Origin: Caballeronia sp. TF1N1
GTDB taxonomy: Bacteria > Pseudomonadota > Gammaproteobacteria > Burkholderiales > Burkholderiaceae
Assembly (NCBI RefSeq): GCF_022878925.1
Contig: NZ_CP084626.1
Coordinates: 1 to 64,000 of the forward strand
Reading direction: 5' to 3'
DNA: 64,000 nucleotides
This document shows, in pieces, positions 11,689 through 21,203 of the stretch. How positions within the stretch are numbered: position 1 is the first letter of the stretch; every line of letters starts with the position of its first letter. The notes beneath the pieces were generated by a model. That model made no database searches. It had not been told where the DNA came from and worked only from the letters and a program-made list of their open reading frames with translations. The translations under genes and the position numbers were made by a program.

Positions 11689-12558
11689 ATGTTCGATCAA
11701 GTCGTATTCGCAGGCGGCGGCAATCGCTGCTGGTGGCAGGCAGGTTTCTGGGACGTCATCCAGCCGCAACTCGATCTCAAGCCGCGCATCATCGCGGGCA
11801 TCTCGGCGGGCGCGGCCACCGCCTGCATGCTCTACACGAACAACGCGCAATGGGTGATGAAGTACTACGCAAAAGCCCTGAGCGGCAACACGAAGAACGC
11901 CTATTGGGGCAACCTGCTGCGCGGTCAGTCCGTGTTCCCGCATTACCGCATCTACCGTCAGGCGCTGCTCGATATTTTCGCGGAACGCTTCGGCGTGCTG
12001 CAAACGGCGCCGGAAATTCGCATCGGCGTGTCGCATCTGCCGCGCTGGCTCGGGGCGCGCAGCGCGGTGGCGGCGGGCATCATCGCGTATAACATCGAAA
12101 AGTACGTGCGCAAGACGCTGCATCCGACGCTCGGCACCGCGCTCGGTTTTCATCCGGAGTTCGTCACCGCGCAAGAGTGCGCGACGCTGGAGGACCTCGC
12201 CGACCTCATCCTGCAGTCGTCGAGCACGCCGCCTTTCACGCCGATTTTGCGGCGCAACGGTCGTCCCGTGCTCGATGGCGGCATGGTCGATAACGTGCCC
12301 GTCTCCGCGCTCGATGCATCGCCGGGAACGGTGCTCGTCATGGTCACGCGGCTGTATCCGCGCGAGCGCATGTTCGTGGTGCCGCACGGCGAGCAGCGAC
12401 GCATCTACGTTCAGCCGTCGCGCAAGGTGCCAATTTCGAGCTGGGACTATACGAGCCCCGCGCAGATGCAACACGCGTACGATCTGGGCCGCGCCGATGC
12501 CGACGATTTCCTCGCGCATCTGCCGCGTCTTCTGGAGGCAGCTTCACATCTCGACTAG
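11689..12558 (+). CDS. Patatin-like phospholipase
   Basis: The 289-residue protein has the catalytic dyad of patatin lipases: the oxyanion loop AGGGNR at residues 8-13, nucleophile Ser39 in GISAG, and Asp196 in LDGGMVDN. Such enzymes hydrolyse acyl chains from phospholipids. There is no signal peptide, so a cytoplasmic or inner-face location is likely. Unusual features are the tryptophan pair RCWWQAGFW right after the oxyanion loop and a C-terminal half rich in arginine. It lies 9 bp after a thioesterase gene and 16 bp before an OsmC gene. The lipid substrate is not predictable. Confidence 0.87.
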   Translation: MFDQVVFAGGGNRCWWQAGFWDVIQPQLDLKPRIIAGISAGAATACMLYTNNAQWVMKYYAKALSGNTKNAYWGNLLRGQSVFPHYRIYRQALLDIFAERFGVLQTAPEIRIGVSHLPRWLGARSAVAAGIIAYNIEKYVRKTLHPTLGTALGFHPEFVTAQECATLEDLADLILQSSSTPPFTPILRRNGRPVLDGGMVDNVPVSALDASPGTVLVMVTRLYPRERMFVVPHGEQRRIYVQPSRKVPISSWDYTSPAQMQHAYDLGRADADDFLAHLPRLLEAASHLD

Positions 12559-12574
12559 AGCCAAGGAGCAGAAC

Positions 12575-13051
12575 GTGGCGAAGAAGCACACCTATACGCT
12601 CAGCGTGGCGTGGACGGGCGATCTCGGTTCGGGCACGTCCGCCTACGACGCTTATTCGCGCGACCATCTCGTGCGCGTGGCGAACAAGGCCGCGATAGAA
12701 GCGTCGAGCGATCCCGCCTTTCGCGGCAATCCTGCGCGCCACAATCCGGAGGAGTTGTTCGTGGCGTCGGTGTCGTCGTGTCACATGCTCTGGTACTTGC
12801 ATTTGTGCGCGACCAACAAGATCGTCGTGACCGGATATGTCGATGAAGCCATCGGCACGATGCAGGAAGATAAGGACAGCAGCGGCCGTTTCATCGACGT
12901 GACGCTGCATCCGCGCGTGACCATCGGCGCGGGGAACGACGCCGAGTTAGCCGCGCGTCTGCATGAAGACGCGCATCGCTATTGCTTCATCGCGAACTCG
13001 GTGAATTTTCCGGTGCGATGCGAGCCTTCGATCGAGGTATCGACGCTTTAG
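12575..13051 (+). CDS. OsmC family protein
   Basis: The 158-residue protein starts at GTG 12575 with a clear AAGGAG ribosome binding site; the longer open frame upstream overlaps the patatin gene and is rejected. OsmC/Ohr proteins are thiol peroxidases that reduce organic hydroperoxides with two cysteines. Here the first lies in SVSSCHMLWYLHLC and the second in AHRYCFIANSVNFPV, in the expected places. The N-terminal WTGDLGSGTSAYDAYSRDH matches the YhfA/OsmC-like branch rather than Ohr. It is the last gene of the thioesterase-patatin-OsmC group, so it may protect against lipid peroxides, which is an inference from context. Confidence 0.88.
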   Translation: MAKKHTYTLSVAWTGDLGSGTSAYDAYSRDHLVRVANKAAIEASSDPAFRGNPARHNPEELFVASVSSCHMLWYLHLCATNKIVVTGYVDEAIGTMQEDKDSSGRFIDVTLHPRVTIGAGNDAELAARLHEDAHRYCFIANSVNFPVRCEPSIEVSTL

Positions 13052-13081
13052 CGAAAGCCGCGCGGCCGCTCGCTCTTGCGC

Positions 13082-14104
13082 TCAACGCCGCCGCGCGTGC
13101 TGCAACGCTTCCGGGTTCGACACGCTCGACTTGTCGCCGGCGTCGAAGGCCAGAATGTTCCTGAACGCCGCGCCAAAGTAGAGCTCGTAACTCTCGCGCT
13201 CGACGTAGCCGATGTGCGGCGTGCAGATCACGTTCTCCATGCGCAAGAGTCCGTAGCCTTGCAGAATCGGCTCGCTTTCATAGACATCGGTGGCGACCAT
13301 GCCCGGCCGGTTGTGATGCAGCGAATTGAGCAACGCGTTCTCTTCGAGCAGTTCGGCGCGGCTCGTGTTGACGAAGAGCGCGGTCGGCTTCATGCGCATG
13401 AGGTCTTCCGTTCGAACGATGCCGCGCGTTTCATCGCTCATACGTAGATGGACGGTGAGCACGTCGCTCTGTTCGAAGAGCGCTTCGCGGCTTTCGGCGA
13501 CGGCGAAGCCATCGTCGCGTGCTGCCTGCAACGAATGCTCGCGGCCGAACACCAGCACATTCATGCCGAACGCCTTGCCGTAGCCCGCGACCAACTGGCC
13601 GATCTTGCCGTATCCCCAGATGCCGAGCGTCTGTCCGCGCAGCACTTGTCCCAAGCCGAAGTTCGGCGGCAGTGCAGACGTTTTTAATCCAGATTGCTGC
13701 CACGCGCCCTGTTTGAGATTCGCGACGTATTGAGGAATGCGCCGCTGTGCCGCCATGATGAGCGCCCAAGTAAGCTCGGCCGGCGCGACCGGCGAACCCG
13801 TGCCTTCGAGCACGGCGATACCGCGTTCGGTACAAGCGTCGATGTCGATATGTCCGCCGCCCGCGCGCCCGGTCTGGCTGATCATGCGCAGCTTCGGGCA
13901 CTTGTCGAGAAGCTGGGAACTGATGCGCGTGCGTTCGCGAATGAGCACGAGGGCATCTGTTTCCGACAGTCTGCTAGCCAACTGTCCGAGCCCGCGCACC
14001 GTGTTATTGAAGACCTTCACCTCATGGTCATCGAGCAAATGGAAGCAATCGAGCTTCCGAACGGCGTCCTGGTAGTCGTCGAGAATGGCGATTTTCATGT
14101 GCAT
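13082..14104 (-). CDS. D-2-hydroxyacid dehydrogenase family protein
   Basis: The 340-residue protein (338 if the second methionine at 14098 is used) belongs to the D-isomer 2-hydroxyacid dehydrogenases. The NAD-binding fold shows GIWGYGKIGQ. The catalytic set is present: Arg in NTSRAEL, Glu in DVYESEP and His in TPHIGYVER. The family includes SerA-type phosphoglycerate dehydrogenases, but the short length and absent ACT domain argue against true SerA. Substrate is unknown. It is convergent with the OsmC gene and divergent from pckG. No clear ribosome binding site is seen at either methionine. Confidence 0.85.
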   Translation of the reverse strand: MHMKIAILDDYQDAVRKLDCFHLLDDHEVKVFNNTVRGLGQLASRLSETDALVLIRERTRISSQLLDKCPKLRMISQTGRAGGGHIDIDACTERGIAVLEGTGSPVAPAELTWALIMAAQRRIPQYVANLKQGAWQQSGLKTSALPPNFGLGQVLRGQTLGIWGYGKIGQLVAGYGKAFGMNVLVFGREHSLQAARDDGFAVAESREALFEQSDVLTVHLRMSDETRGIVRTEDLMRMKPTALFVNTSRAELLEENALLNSLHHNRPGMVATDVYESEPILQGYGLLRMENVICTPHIGYVERESYELYFGAAFRNILAFDAGDKSSVSNPEALQHARRR

Positions 14105-14571
14105 TGATTAGCTTTTGTTGGGCATCAAACGTGCTGCTCGATTGAACTCGCGAGACAATGAATCACGCACTAACTTCGGGTAACTACCGATAAATATGCG
14201 CTTCATCCATGTACGCGCTGCATCACGGTAGGCGTGTGACGCGGTGTTATGCTTGACTCCCAATTTTTGAACGACCGCGAACGAATGCGCTAAAAATAAA
14301 GAATCTCAGCGCACACTGCGGAAAACGCGGTTAGGCAGGAGGAGACAGGCCACTTAGTATCTCTTTTTAACAGTTTGTTCCTTTAAGGCGCAAGGCGCAA
14401 AGTCGCTCGCTTGAGCGCCTGAGGGACACACGCCCACGACGCGCAAACGGCTCACGAACCGTTCTTCATGCGCCAACGCGCATGAAGCGCCCGGCGGTTC
14501 AGTCGCAAAAAGCCTCTCGCATGCAGCGTCGTTGGGCCACCGGTTTTCATTGCAGAGAACGGAGAAGCTCG
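14105..14571 (+). promoter_or_regulatory. Long structured leader/promoter region of pckG
   Basis: This 467-bp spacer holds no gene. A candidate sigma70 promoter is TTGAAC (14267-14272), 18 nt, TAAAAA (14291-14296), which would give a leader of roughly 270 nt. Within it lie AGGAGGAG (about 14337-14344) with no start codon at the right distance, GC-rich repeats around GGCGCAAGGCGCAAAG, and a perfect 10-bp hairpin at 14464-14487. The pckG ribosome binding site GGAG is close to 14561. The promoter call is tentative. Confidence 0.4.
14464..14487 (+). other. Perfect 10-bp hairpin with tetraloop in pckG leader
   Basis: CTTCATGCGC (14464-14473) and GCGCATGAAG (14478-14487) pair perfectly around CAAC. 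It lies 85 nt before the pckG start and has no T-run. The upstream in-frame ATG (14482) of pckG is buried in its 3' arm. Confidence 0.55.
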
Positions 14572-16440
14572 ATGAACCAGCCCGCAGTAGTCGAAGACAA
14601 CAAAACCGCCGCAGATCTTGAAGCACCGGCCTATGTACGACATCGAAGATTGATCGATTGGGTGCAGCAGGTCGCGGCCCTCACGAAGCCGGATCGCATC
14701 GAATGGTGCGATGGGTCGCAAGCGGAATACGACCGCCTTTGCGAACAGATGGTCGCCGCCGGCACGATGAAGAAACTGAACCCCGCCAAACGCCCCAACT
14801 CTTTTCTAGCCTGTTCCGATCCCACGGATGTGGCGCGCGTCGAAGACCGCACGTTCATCTGCTCGCAACGCCCCGAAGACGCTGGTCCCACGAACAACTG
14901 GATCGACCCGCAGGAAATGCGCGTGACGCTCGATGGCCTCTTCGACGGCTCGATGCGTGGCCGCACGATGTACGTCGTGCCGTTCTCGATGGGTCCGCTC
15001 GGTTCGCCGATCGCGCACATCGGCGTGGAGTTGTCGGACAGCCCGTATGTGGTCACGAACATGCGGATCATGACGCGCATGGGCCGCGAAGTGTACGACG
15101 TGCTCGGCGACGACGGCGAGTTCGTGCCGTGCGTGCATTCGGTCGGCGCGCCGCTTTCGGATGGTCGCAAGGACGTGCCCTGGCCGTGCAACGACACGAA
15201 GTACATCGTGCACTTTCCGGAATCGCGCGAGATCTGGAGCTTCGGGTCGGGATACGGCGGCAACGCGCTGCTCGGCAAGAAGTGCTTCGCGTTGCGTATC
15301 GCATCGACGATGGGCCGCGACGAAGGCTGGCTCGCCGAACACATGCTGATCCTCGGCGTCACGTCGCCTGCCGGACGCAAGTACCACGTCGCGGCGGCGT
15401 TTCCTTCGGCGTGCGGCAAGACAAATTTCGCGATGCTGATTCCGCCGCAAGACATGAACGGCTGGAAGGTGACGACCATCGGAGACGACATCGCCTGGAT
15501 CAAGCCCGGCCGCGATGGCCGGCTCTACGCGATCAATCCGGAAGCCGGCTATTTCGGCGTCGCGCCGGGCACGAGCGAGAAGACCAACTTCAACGCAATG
15601 GCGACGCTCAAGGAAAACGTGATCTTCACCAATGTCGCGCTCACCGATGACGGCGACGTGTGGTGGGAAGGCATGACTGATAAGCCGCCCGCGCATCTCA
15701 CCGACTGGCAAGGCCGCGACTGGACGCCGGAACTCGCGAAGGAAACCGGCGCTAAAGCCGCGCATCCGAACGCGCGCTTCACCGTGTCGGCATCGCAATG
15801 TCCGTCGATCGACGCGGACTGGGAGAATCCAGCAGGCGTCGCAATCGATGCCTTCATCTTCGGCGGCCGGCGTTCGAACACCGTGCCGCTCGTGACCGAG
15901 GCACGCGACTGGAAAGAGGGCGTCTACATGGCCGCCACCATGGGCTCCGAAACCACGGCGGCCGCTGCCGGCCAGCAAGGCGTCGTGCGCCGCGATCCGT
16001 TCGCGATGCTGCCGTTTTGCGGCTACAACATGAGCGACTACTTCGATCACTGGCTCAAGATGGGCGAGCGCCTTGAAGGCATGAACGCGAAGTCGCCGAA
16101 GTTCTTCTGTGTGAACTGGTTCAGAAAGGGCGCGGACGGCAAGTTCGCGTGGCCCGGCTTCGGTGAAAACATGCGCGTGCTGAACTGGATGGTCGGGCGT
16201 ATTGAAGGCACGGCGGCGGGCGAGGAACACGCGTTCGGCATCTCGCCGCGTTACGAGGACATCGACTGGGGCGGCATGAACTTTACGCGCGAGCAATTCG
16301 AGCAGGTCATTTCCGTCAACGATACCGCCTGGCGCGACGAGCTTGCCCTACACGACGAGCTTTTTGCGAAGCTGCATCAAGGCTTGCCGGATGCGCTTCC
16401 GGAGGCCAAGGCGGATATCGAACGGCGTCTGGCAGCCTGA
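14572..16440 (+). CDS. pckG: Phosphoenolpyruvate carboxykinase (GTP)
   Basis: The 622-residue protein is the GTP-dependent type, which converts oxaloacetate and GTP to PEP, CO2 and GDP in gluconeogenesis. The P-loop [12 protein letters not shown] has its reactive Cys at residue 281 and Lys at 283. GDDIAW follows, and [14 protein letters not shown] and [10 protein letters not shown] segments complete the active site. The ATP-type enzyme has a different P-loop and is excluded. The frame is open to 14482, but ATG 14572 has a GGAGAAGCTCG ribosome binding site and the usual N-terminus. The long hairpin-rich leader suggests control after transcription starts. A perfect 11-bp hairpin follows the stop. 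Confidence 0.96.
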   Translation: MNQPAVVEDNKTAADLEAPAYVRHRRLIDWVQQVAALTKPDRIEWCDGSQAEYDRLCEQMVAAGTMKKLNPAKRPNSFLACSDPTDVARVEDRTFICSQRPEDAGPTNNWIDPQEMRVTLDGLFDGSMRGRTMYVVPFSMGPLGSPIAHIGVELSDSPYVVTNMRIMTRMGREVYDVLGDDGEFVPCVHSVGAPLSDGRKDVPWPCNDTKYIVHFPESREIWSFGSGYGGNALLGKKCFALRIASTMGRDEGWLAEHMLILGVTSPAGRKYHVAAAFPSACGKTNFAMLIPPQDMNGWKVTTIGDDIAWIKPGRDGRLYAINPEAGYFGVAPGTSEKTNFNAMATLKENVIFTNVALTDDGDVWWEGMTDKPPAHLTDWQGRDWTPELAKETGAKAAHPNARFTVSASQCPSIDADWENPAGVAIDAFIFGGRRSNTVPLVTEARDWKEGVYMAATMGSETTAAAAGQQGVVRRDPFAMLPFCGYNMSDYFDHWLKMGERLEGMNAKSPKFFCVNWFRKGADGKFAWPGFGENMRVLNWMVGRIEGTAAGEEHAFGISPRYEDIDWGGMNFTREQFEQVISVNDTAWRDELALHDELFAKLHQGLPDALPEAKADIERRLAA

Positions 16441-16775
16441 TTTCCGTCGTTGCAAGCGCTCCGTGATTACGCTCACGGAGCGCATCAATCCCTAAATGCG
16501 AATCTGCCGATGCCGGTTCGCATTTTCTTCCGCTAACCCGCCAAAATTGGCGCGGCCAGCTTGACCAAAAATCTCGGCTTGTGGCGCGTGCGTTCGAGTG
16601 TTGTGCGGCCGACAACAATCGGCGATCTTTCGTTCGCGTAAGCCATGATTTTCATCGGAAATTTCCGAAAAAACTCCGCGCCCTCGCAACTTCTGCACGA
16701 AATCGCTAGTCCTAGGATAATTCTGAATAGCTTTTCAGCAGAAATTGAAAGCCGCCTCGCGGCAGGAGTTGTCCC
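16441..16775. other. Spacer between pckG and the LysR gene
   Basis: No gene is visible here. A perfect 11-bp hairpin, GCGCTCCGTGA / TCACGGAGCGC (16456-16466 and 16473-16483), follows pckG without a T-run and may end its transcript or stabilise its 3' end. GATAAT (16716-16721) is a candidate -10 box for the LysR gene, overlapping the palindromic CCTAGG. I see no clear -35. Confidence 0.5.
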
Positions 16776-17861
16776 ATGGATCATTTGCAGTCGATGAGAG
16801 TGTTCATTCGCGTGGCCGATCTCGGCAGCTTCGCCCGCGCGGCGAACGCGATGGATATCTCCAATGCGGTGGCAACGCGCCATGTCGCCGACCTCGAAGG
16901 TCGCCTCGGCACGCGTTTGCTGAACCGCACGACGCGCAGCCTTTCGCTCACGGAGTCCGGGCAGGTTTATCTGGAGCGTGCGCGGCAGATTCTCGATGAG
17001 CTGGAAGATGTCGAGCAAATGGTGGTTGCGCGGAATCACGAGCCAATGGGTTCGTTGAGAATTGTCGCCCCGGTGGTGTTCGGTCTGCATAATCTCGCGC
17101 CCGTGTTACAGACATATGCACAGCGCTATCCCAAAGTCGTACCCGACGTGACGCTCGTGGATCGTCAGGTCGATCTGGTCGAGGAAGGTTTCGATGTGGG
17201 CATCGTGATCGCGCGGCAAGTGAAAAGCGCGAGCGTCGTTACGCGGCGTCTGACCACCGGCTGCATGACTGTCTGCGCCACGCCCGCTTACCTCGAATCG
17301 CACGGCACGCCAACGCGCCCCGAACATCTGCTCGAGCATCCGTGTCTGAGCCTTCCCGCCGAGTATTGGGGCGATGAACGCGTGTTCACCGGCCCGGACG
17401 GCGAAGTGCGGGTGCGGCCGACCAACGTGATCATCGCGAACAACACGGAAATGCTGCGCCAGTTTGCGCTGCTCGGCATGGGCATCGCGATTCTGCCGAG
17501 CTATCTGATCGGCAACGATACGACGCGCGGCCAGCTCGTACGCCTGCTCGGCGACTTCCAGTTGCCGCAAGTGGAGATCAACGTGGCTTATCCGAGCCGT
17601 CGGCATCTGCCGGCGAAGGTGCGCACGTTTATCGATCACCTCGTCGAGTATTTCAGCCAGACGCCGAATCATCAGCTCGGCGAACAGTGGATTCGCGATG
17701 GCATGGGCCGGCCCGCGGTATCGACTGCGCCGCCGCCGCACTACGGGCGCGCCGAAGAGGAAGTGGCGTCGCGTTCGCGTTCGAATCAGAGTGAACTCGG
17801 CCCAAAGCTGGCCAAGCCGACGCGTCCGCGTGGCCGCTTGCCGGCGGCGTCGCCATACTGA
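16776..17861 (+). CDS. LysR-type transcriptional regulator
   Basis: The 361-residue protein has the LysR winged helix-turn-helix in the first 65 residues (MDHLQSMRVFIRVADLGSF, then RTTRSLSLTESG) and a periplasmic-binding-like effector domain to about residue 300. It is longer than the usual 300-310 residues: about 55 extra residues at the C-terminus are polar, rich in Pro, Arg and Ser, and look disordered. ATG 16776 has GCAGGAGTTGTCCC upstream. The gene runs alone between pckG and topB and does not face a divergent target operon, so the regulon cannot be guessed; the CrgA/DsdC-like branch that acts on aromatic or efflux genes is a possible home. Confidence 0.9.
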   Translation: MDHLQSMRVFIRVADLGSFARAANAMDISNAVATRHVADLEGRLGTRLLNRTTRSLSLTESGQVYLERARQILDELEDVEQMVVARNHEPMGSLRIVAPVVFGLHNLAPVLQTYAQRYPKVVPDVTLVDRQVDLVEEGFDVGIVIARQVKSASVVTRRLTTGCMTVCATPAYLESHGTPTRPEHLLEHPCLSLPAEYWGDERVFTGPDGEVRVRPTNVIIANNTEMLRQFALLGMGIAILPSYLIGNDTTRGQLVRLLGDFQLPQVEINVAYPSRRHLPAKVRTFIDHLVEYFSQTPNHQLGEQWIRDGMGRPAVSTAPPPHYGRAEEEVASRSRSNQSELGPKLAKPTRPRGRLPAASPY

Positions 17862-17883
17862 ACACGGCTGCGCCGCCAATGAC

Positions 17884-17917
17884 AAAAAGCCCCGCAAATT
17901 GCTTCGCGGGGCTTTTT
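17884..17917. terminator. Bidirectional terminator between lysR-type gene and topB
   Basis: AAAAAGCCCCGC (17884-17895) pairs perfectly with GCGGGGCTTTTT (17906-17917). T-runs on both strands fit the convergent genes. Confidence 0.9.
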
Positions 17918-17937
17918 CTTTTCGACGCGAGCTAAAG

Positions 17938-20595
17938 CTAGCTCGTCTTGCGCGCAGCGGTCTTTTTCACCGCGGCTTTCTTCGCAGGCGCTTTCTTCGC
18001 CGCGACCGTCTTGGTCGCGGGCTTGGCGCGCGTCGTCTTGGCGGCTACGGCGACATCGCTATCGCCTTCGTCGCCGTTATCGGCTGGCGCTTCCGTTGCC
18101 GCGCCGCGCTTCGCTGCCGTCTTCGCGCCGGGTTTGGCTTCCTTCTTCTCGAATTCGAAGCCGATCTTGCCGTCCGGCTGCTTGACGAGAAACGCCTTGA
18201 AGTTGCGGCCCGTGCGCGATGACTTGAAGTTGGTCAGCAAGTCGGTGCGTCCTTCGTTCAGCAGCTTCTCCATCTGCTCACGCGCGATTTCCTGCTGCAG
18301 GATGACCTTGCCCGAGCGGAAGTCGCAGGTCTTCGGATTCGCGACGTAGTTCTCGCAGACGTAGCTCATGCCGTGCTCGTACACGCGCGACTGGCACTTC
18401 GGGCACGCGCCGACCGGCGTCTGCTCGGAAAAGTCGGGCGGTTCTCCGTCTTCGCCGCCGTTGTCCTGACCGAAATCGAACTCCAGCTTGAAGTTCTTGA
18501 TCTCGTCGTCGAAAGCGAGCTTTAGGATGGCCGAGAACGGACGGCCCATCTTGCTGCGGAAACCCGACAGCGGTCCGATGGTTTTCTCGCGCAACAACTC
18601 CTCGACTTCAGGAATCTCGAACTGACGTCCGCCCGGAATCTTCGAGATGGAAAATTCGCACTTGGTACACGCGAAGCGGCGATAGTTCTCCTTCACCTGC
18701 GACTCGCAGTGCGGACACGGCGTTTCGAGCGTGGCGTAGTCGCCTGGGATCGTGTCGGAGTCGTACTCCTTCGCGCGCTTGACGATGGTCTGCGTCATGC
18801 GGGCGATTTCCTGCATGAACGCATCGCGATGCAAATTGCCGCGCTCCATCTGCGACAGTTTGTGCTCCCACTCGCCGGTCAGTTCCGGCGCCGTCAGTTC
18901 CTCGACGCCCAGACCGCGCAGAAGCGTCATCAACTGAAATGCCTTGGCAGTCGGAATCAGTTCGCGGCCTTCGCGCACCATGTACTTCTCGCCCAACAGA
19001 CCTTCGATGATCGCCGCGCGCGTGGCCGGCGTGCCGAGCCCTTTCGCAGCCATCGCTTCGCGCAACTCTTCGTCTTCGACGAGCTTGCCCGCGCCTTCCA
19101 TGGCTGAGAGCAACGACGCTTCGTTGTAGCGCGCGGGCGGCTTGGTGACGAGACCGTGAGCGGCGACCTTGTCGACATCGACCTGTTCGTTTTTCTGCAC
19201 CGGCACGAGATTGCCTTCCTCGCCCGCCGCTTCGCGACCGTAGACCTGCAGCCAGCCCGGCTCGACGAGCACCTTGCCCTCGGTCTTGAAGTGATGCCCC
19301 GAGACTTCGGTGATCCGCGTCGTCACCAGATATTCCGCCGCCGGGAAGAACACGGCGAGGAAGCGCTTGACCACGAGGTCATACAGCTTCTGCTCGGGCT
19401 CGGACAACGCCTTGGGCGCCAGAAGCGTGGGGATGATGGCAAAGTGATCGCTGATCTTCGAGTTGTCGAAGATGCGCTTGTTCGGCTTCACCCAGCCCTT
19501 GTCGAGCACTTGCTTCGCGAACGGCAGATAGTTGTTGCTGTCCTTGAGCATGGTCAGCGTGTCCTTGACCGTGCCGAGATAGTCTTCCGGCAGCGCGCGT
19601 GCATCGGTACGCGGGTAGGTCAGGACCTTGTGCTTTTCATACAGCGCTTGCGCGAGGCCGAGCGTGTTCTTCGCCGAAAAGCCGAAGCGGCTGTTGGCTT
19701 CGCGCTGAAGACTCGTCAGGTCGAAGAGCAGCGGCGACATTTGCGTGGACGGCTTCGATTCTTCCGTCACGGTGCCGGTCTTGTCGCGACAAGCCGCCAC
19801 CACGGACTCGGCCGCGGCGAGACTCCACAGACGCGAGTCGCGCTGTTCGGGATCGTTCTCGACGCGCTTGAATTTCGGGTCGAACCAGCGGCCTTCGTAA
19901 ATGCCCTTCGCCGCAACGAATTCGGCGCGCACTTCCCAATAGTCGCGCGCCACGAAGCGGCGAATCTTTTCCTCGCGTTCCACGACGATAGACAACGTTG
20001 GCGTCTGAACGCGGCCCACGGTGGTCAGGAAGAAACCGCCGCCTTTGCTGTTGAACGCGGTCATCGCGCGCGTGCCGTTGATGCCAACGAGCCAGTCCGC
20101 TTCCGAGCGGCAACGGGCGGCATCGGCGAGCGGTTGCATGTCGGCGTCGCTACGCAGATGCGCAAATCCGTCGCGGATGGCGGCGGGCGTCATCGACTGC
20201 AGCCACAGGCGCTGGACCGGCTGCTTCGCCTTCGCGTGCTGCGCAATCAGACGGAAGATCAGTTCGCCTTCACGCCCCGCGTCGCAGGCGTTGATGAGCC
20301 GGTCGACATCCTTGCGCTTGAGCAGCTTCGTTAGAACCTTCAGCCGTGATTCGCTTTTCGCGATGGGATTCAGGTCGAAATGCGGCGGAATGACCGGCAG
20401 ATTGGCGAAGCTCCACTTCCCGCGCTTGACGTCGTATTCCTCCGGGGCCGCGATTTCGAGCAAATGGCCGACCGCGGACGAGAGCACGTAGTCGTCGCTC
20501 TCGTAATACTCGTCATGTTTCGTGAAGCCGCCCAGCGCGCGCGCGATGTCGTTCGCGACGGAAGGCTTCTCAGCGATGATCAGGGCTTTGGACAT
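17938..20595 (-). CDS. topB: DNA topoisomerase III with H1-like basic tail
   Basis: The 885-residue type IA topoisomerase relaxes and decatenates DNA through a 5'-phosphotyrosyl link. The N-terminal Toprim domain includes EKPSVA and DAGREGE (105-111). The catalytic tyrosine is Tyr327 in LTYPRTDAR. After the core there are two zinc-finger-like units, CPHC...CTKC and CPKC...C with CDFRSG, where type IA enzymes bind single strands. The last 70 or so residues switch to a Lys/Ala/Pro-rich tail with repeated AAKK and PAKK steps, like histone H1 or AlgP-type proteins, preceded by an acidic DNGDEGDSD patch. That makes it much longer than E. coli TopB (653 residues). The tail probably adds nonspecific DNA binding. 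Confidence 0.93.
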   Translation of the reverse strand: MSKALIIAEKPSVANDIARALGGFTKHDEYYESDDYVLSSAVGHLLEIAAPEEYDVKRGKWSFANLPVIPPHFDLNPIAKSESRLKVLTKLLKRKDVDRLINACDAGREGELIFRLIAQHAKAKQPVQRLWLQSMTPAAIRDGFAHLRSDADMQPLADAARCRSEADWLVGINGTRAMTAFNSKGGGFFLTTVGRVQTPTLSIVVEREEKIRRFVARDYWEVRAEFVAAKGIYEGRWFDPKFKRVENDPEQRDSRLWSLAAAESVVAACRDKTGTVTEESKPSTQMSPLLFDLTSLQREANSRFGFSAKNTLGLAQALYEKHKVLTYPRTDARALPEDYLGTVKDTLTMLKDSNNYLPFAKQVLDKGWVKPNKRIFDNSKISDHFAIIPTLLAPKALSEPEQKLYDLVVKRFLAVFFPAAEYLVTTRITEVSGHHFKTEGKVLVEPGWLQVYGREAAGEEGNLVPVQKNEQVDVDKVAAHGLVTKPPARYNEASLLSAMEGAGKLVEDEELREAMAAKGLGTPATRAAIIEGLLGEKYMVREGRELIPTAKAFQLMTLLRGLGVEELTAPELTGEWEHKLSQMERGNLHRDAFMQEIARMTQTIVKRAKEYDSDTIPGDYATLETPCPHCESQVKENYRRFACTKCEFSISKIPGGRQFEIPEVEELLREKTIGPLSGFRSKMGRPFSAILKLAFDDEIKNFKLEFDFGQDNGGEDGEPPDFSEQTPVGACPKCQSRVYEHGMSYVCENYVANPKTCDFRSGKVILQQEIAREQMEKLLNEGRTDLLTNFKSSRTGRNFKAFLVKQPDGKIGFEFEKKEAKPGAKTAAKRGAATEAPADNGDEGDSDVAVAAKTTRAKPATKTVAAKKAPAKKAAVKKTAARKTS

Positions 20596-20753
20596 GACTC
20601 AATATAGTAGGTATTTGGCAGCGGTCCGATTTGGACTGCATTAACGCCGCTTTATAGCACAGGCTTTGTTCGATGCGCGCCGAAGCACGAATTGCGACGC
20701 TCGCCGTATAGTTCCGCGAACTTCGTTTCGCGACGCCGCGCGCACGCACTTTT

Positions 20754-21131
20754 CTACGCCGTGGCAAGCGCCGGGCGCAGTTTCGGCGCGCCCGCCATGT
20801 TCGGCAGCGCGGTCAGATCGACCAGCATGCGTTCGACGATGGAAGCCTGCGGCAACACGGTGCCGAAGAAGCGGGTCGTCACCGAGTCCTCGATGAGAAT
20901 GGTCGGGAAATTCTCGACATCGAGGTCATCGAAACGGTCCGCGTGATTTTCGATATCGATCCATGCGAAGCAGATTTCCGGGTGCGCCGCCGCCAGTTTG
21001 TCGAAACCGTCGCGATATTCACGGCAGGTTCCGCACCATTCGGCGCACAGACAGGCGACGAACAAGGTGCCGGGCACGGCGATGCGCTCGGCGATCTCAT
21101 CGGCATCGGTATCGAGATTCAGCGCGGACAT
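20754..21131 (-). CDS. Thioredoxin-fold protein
   Basis: From ATG 21131 this is a 125-residue thioredoxin-like domain with the active site CAEWCGTC (Cys33 and Cys36) and the cis-proline region VENFPTILI. The CGTC pair between cysteines resembles redox-active members rather than structural ones. It has no signal peptide, so it should act in the cytoplasm as a reductase of disulfides. Two earlier starts are possible, ATG 21176 and GTG 21194, both adding a basic stretch; they lie close to the dprA stop (21204), so the gene may be translated with dprA. AGGA upstream of 21131 weakly supports my choice. The exact start is uncertain. Confidence 0.8.
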   Translation of the reverse strand: MSALNLDTDADEIAERIAVPGTLFVACLCAEWCGTCREYRDGFDKLAAAHPEICFAWIDIENHADRFDDLDVENFPTILIEDSVTTRFFGTVLPQASIVERMLVDLTALPNMAGAPKLRPALATA

Positions 21132-21203
21132 GGCGTTTCTCGCGTCCTTTCGTCTGGGGTTTGGCGTCGTACTCATTTTTCGCGAATGTAGCACGACGCC
21201 ACT

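Noticed and set aside
14482..14571. Longer pckG with upstream in-frame ATG
   Set aside because: That ATG is inside a 10-bp hairpin without a ribosome binding site; ATG 14572 has GGAG and the family N-terminus.
14806..16296. 496-codon minus-strand frame opposite pckG
   Set aside because: Shadow frame with Arg/His/Ala bias; pckG is certain.
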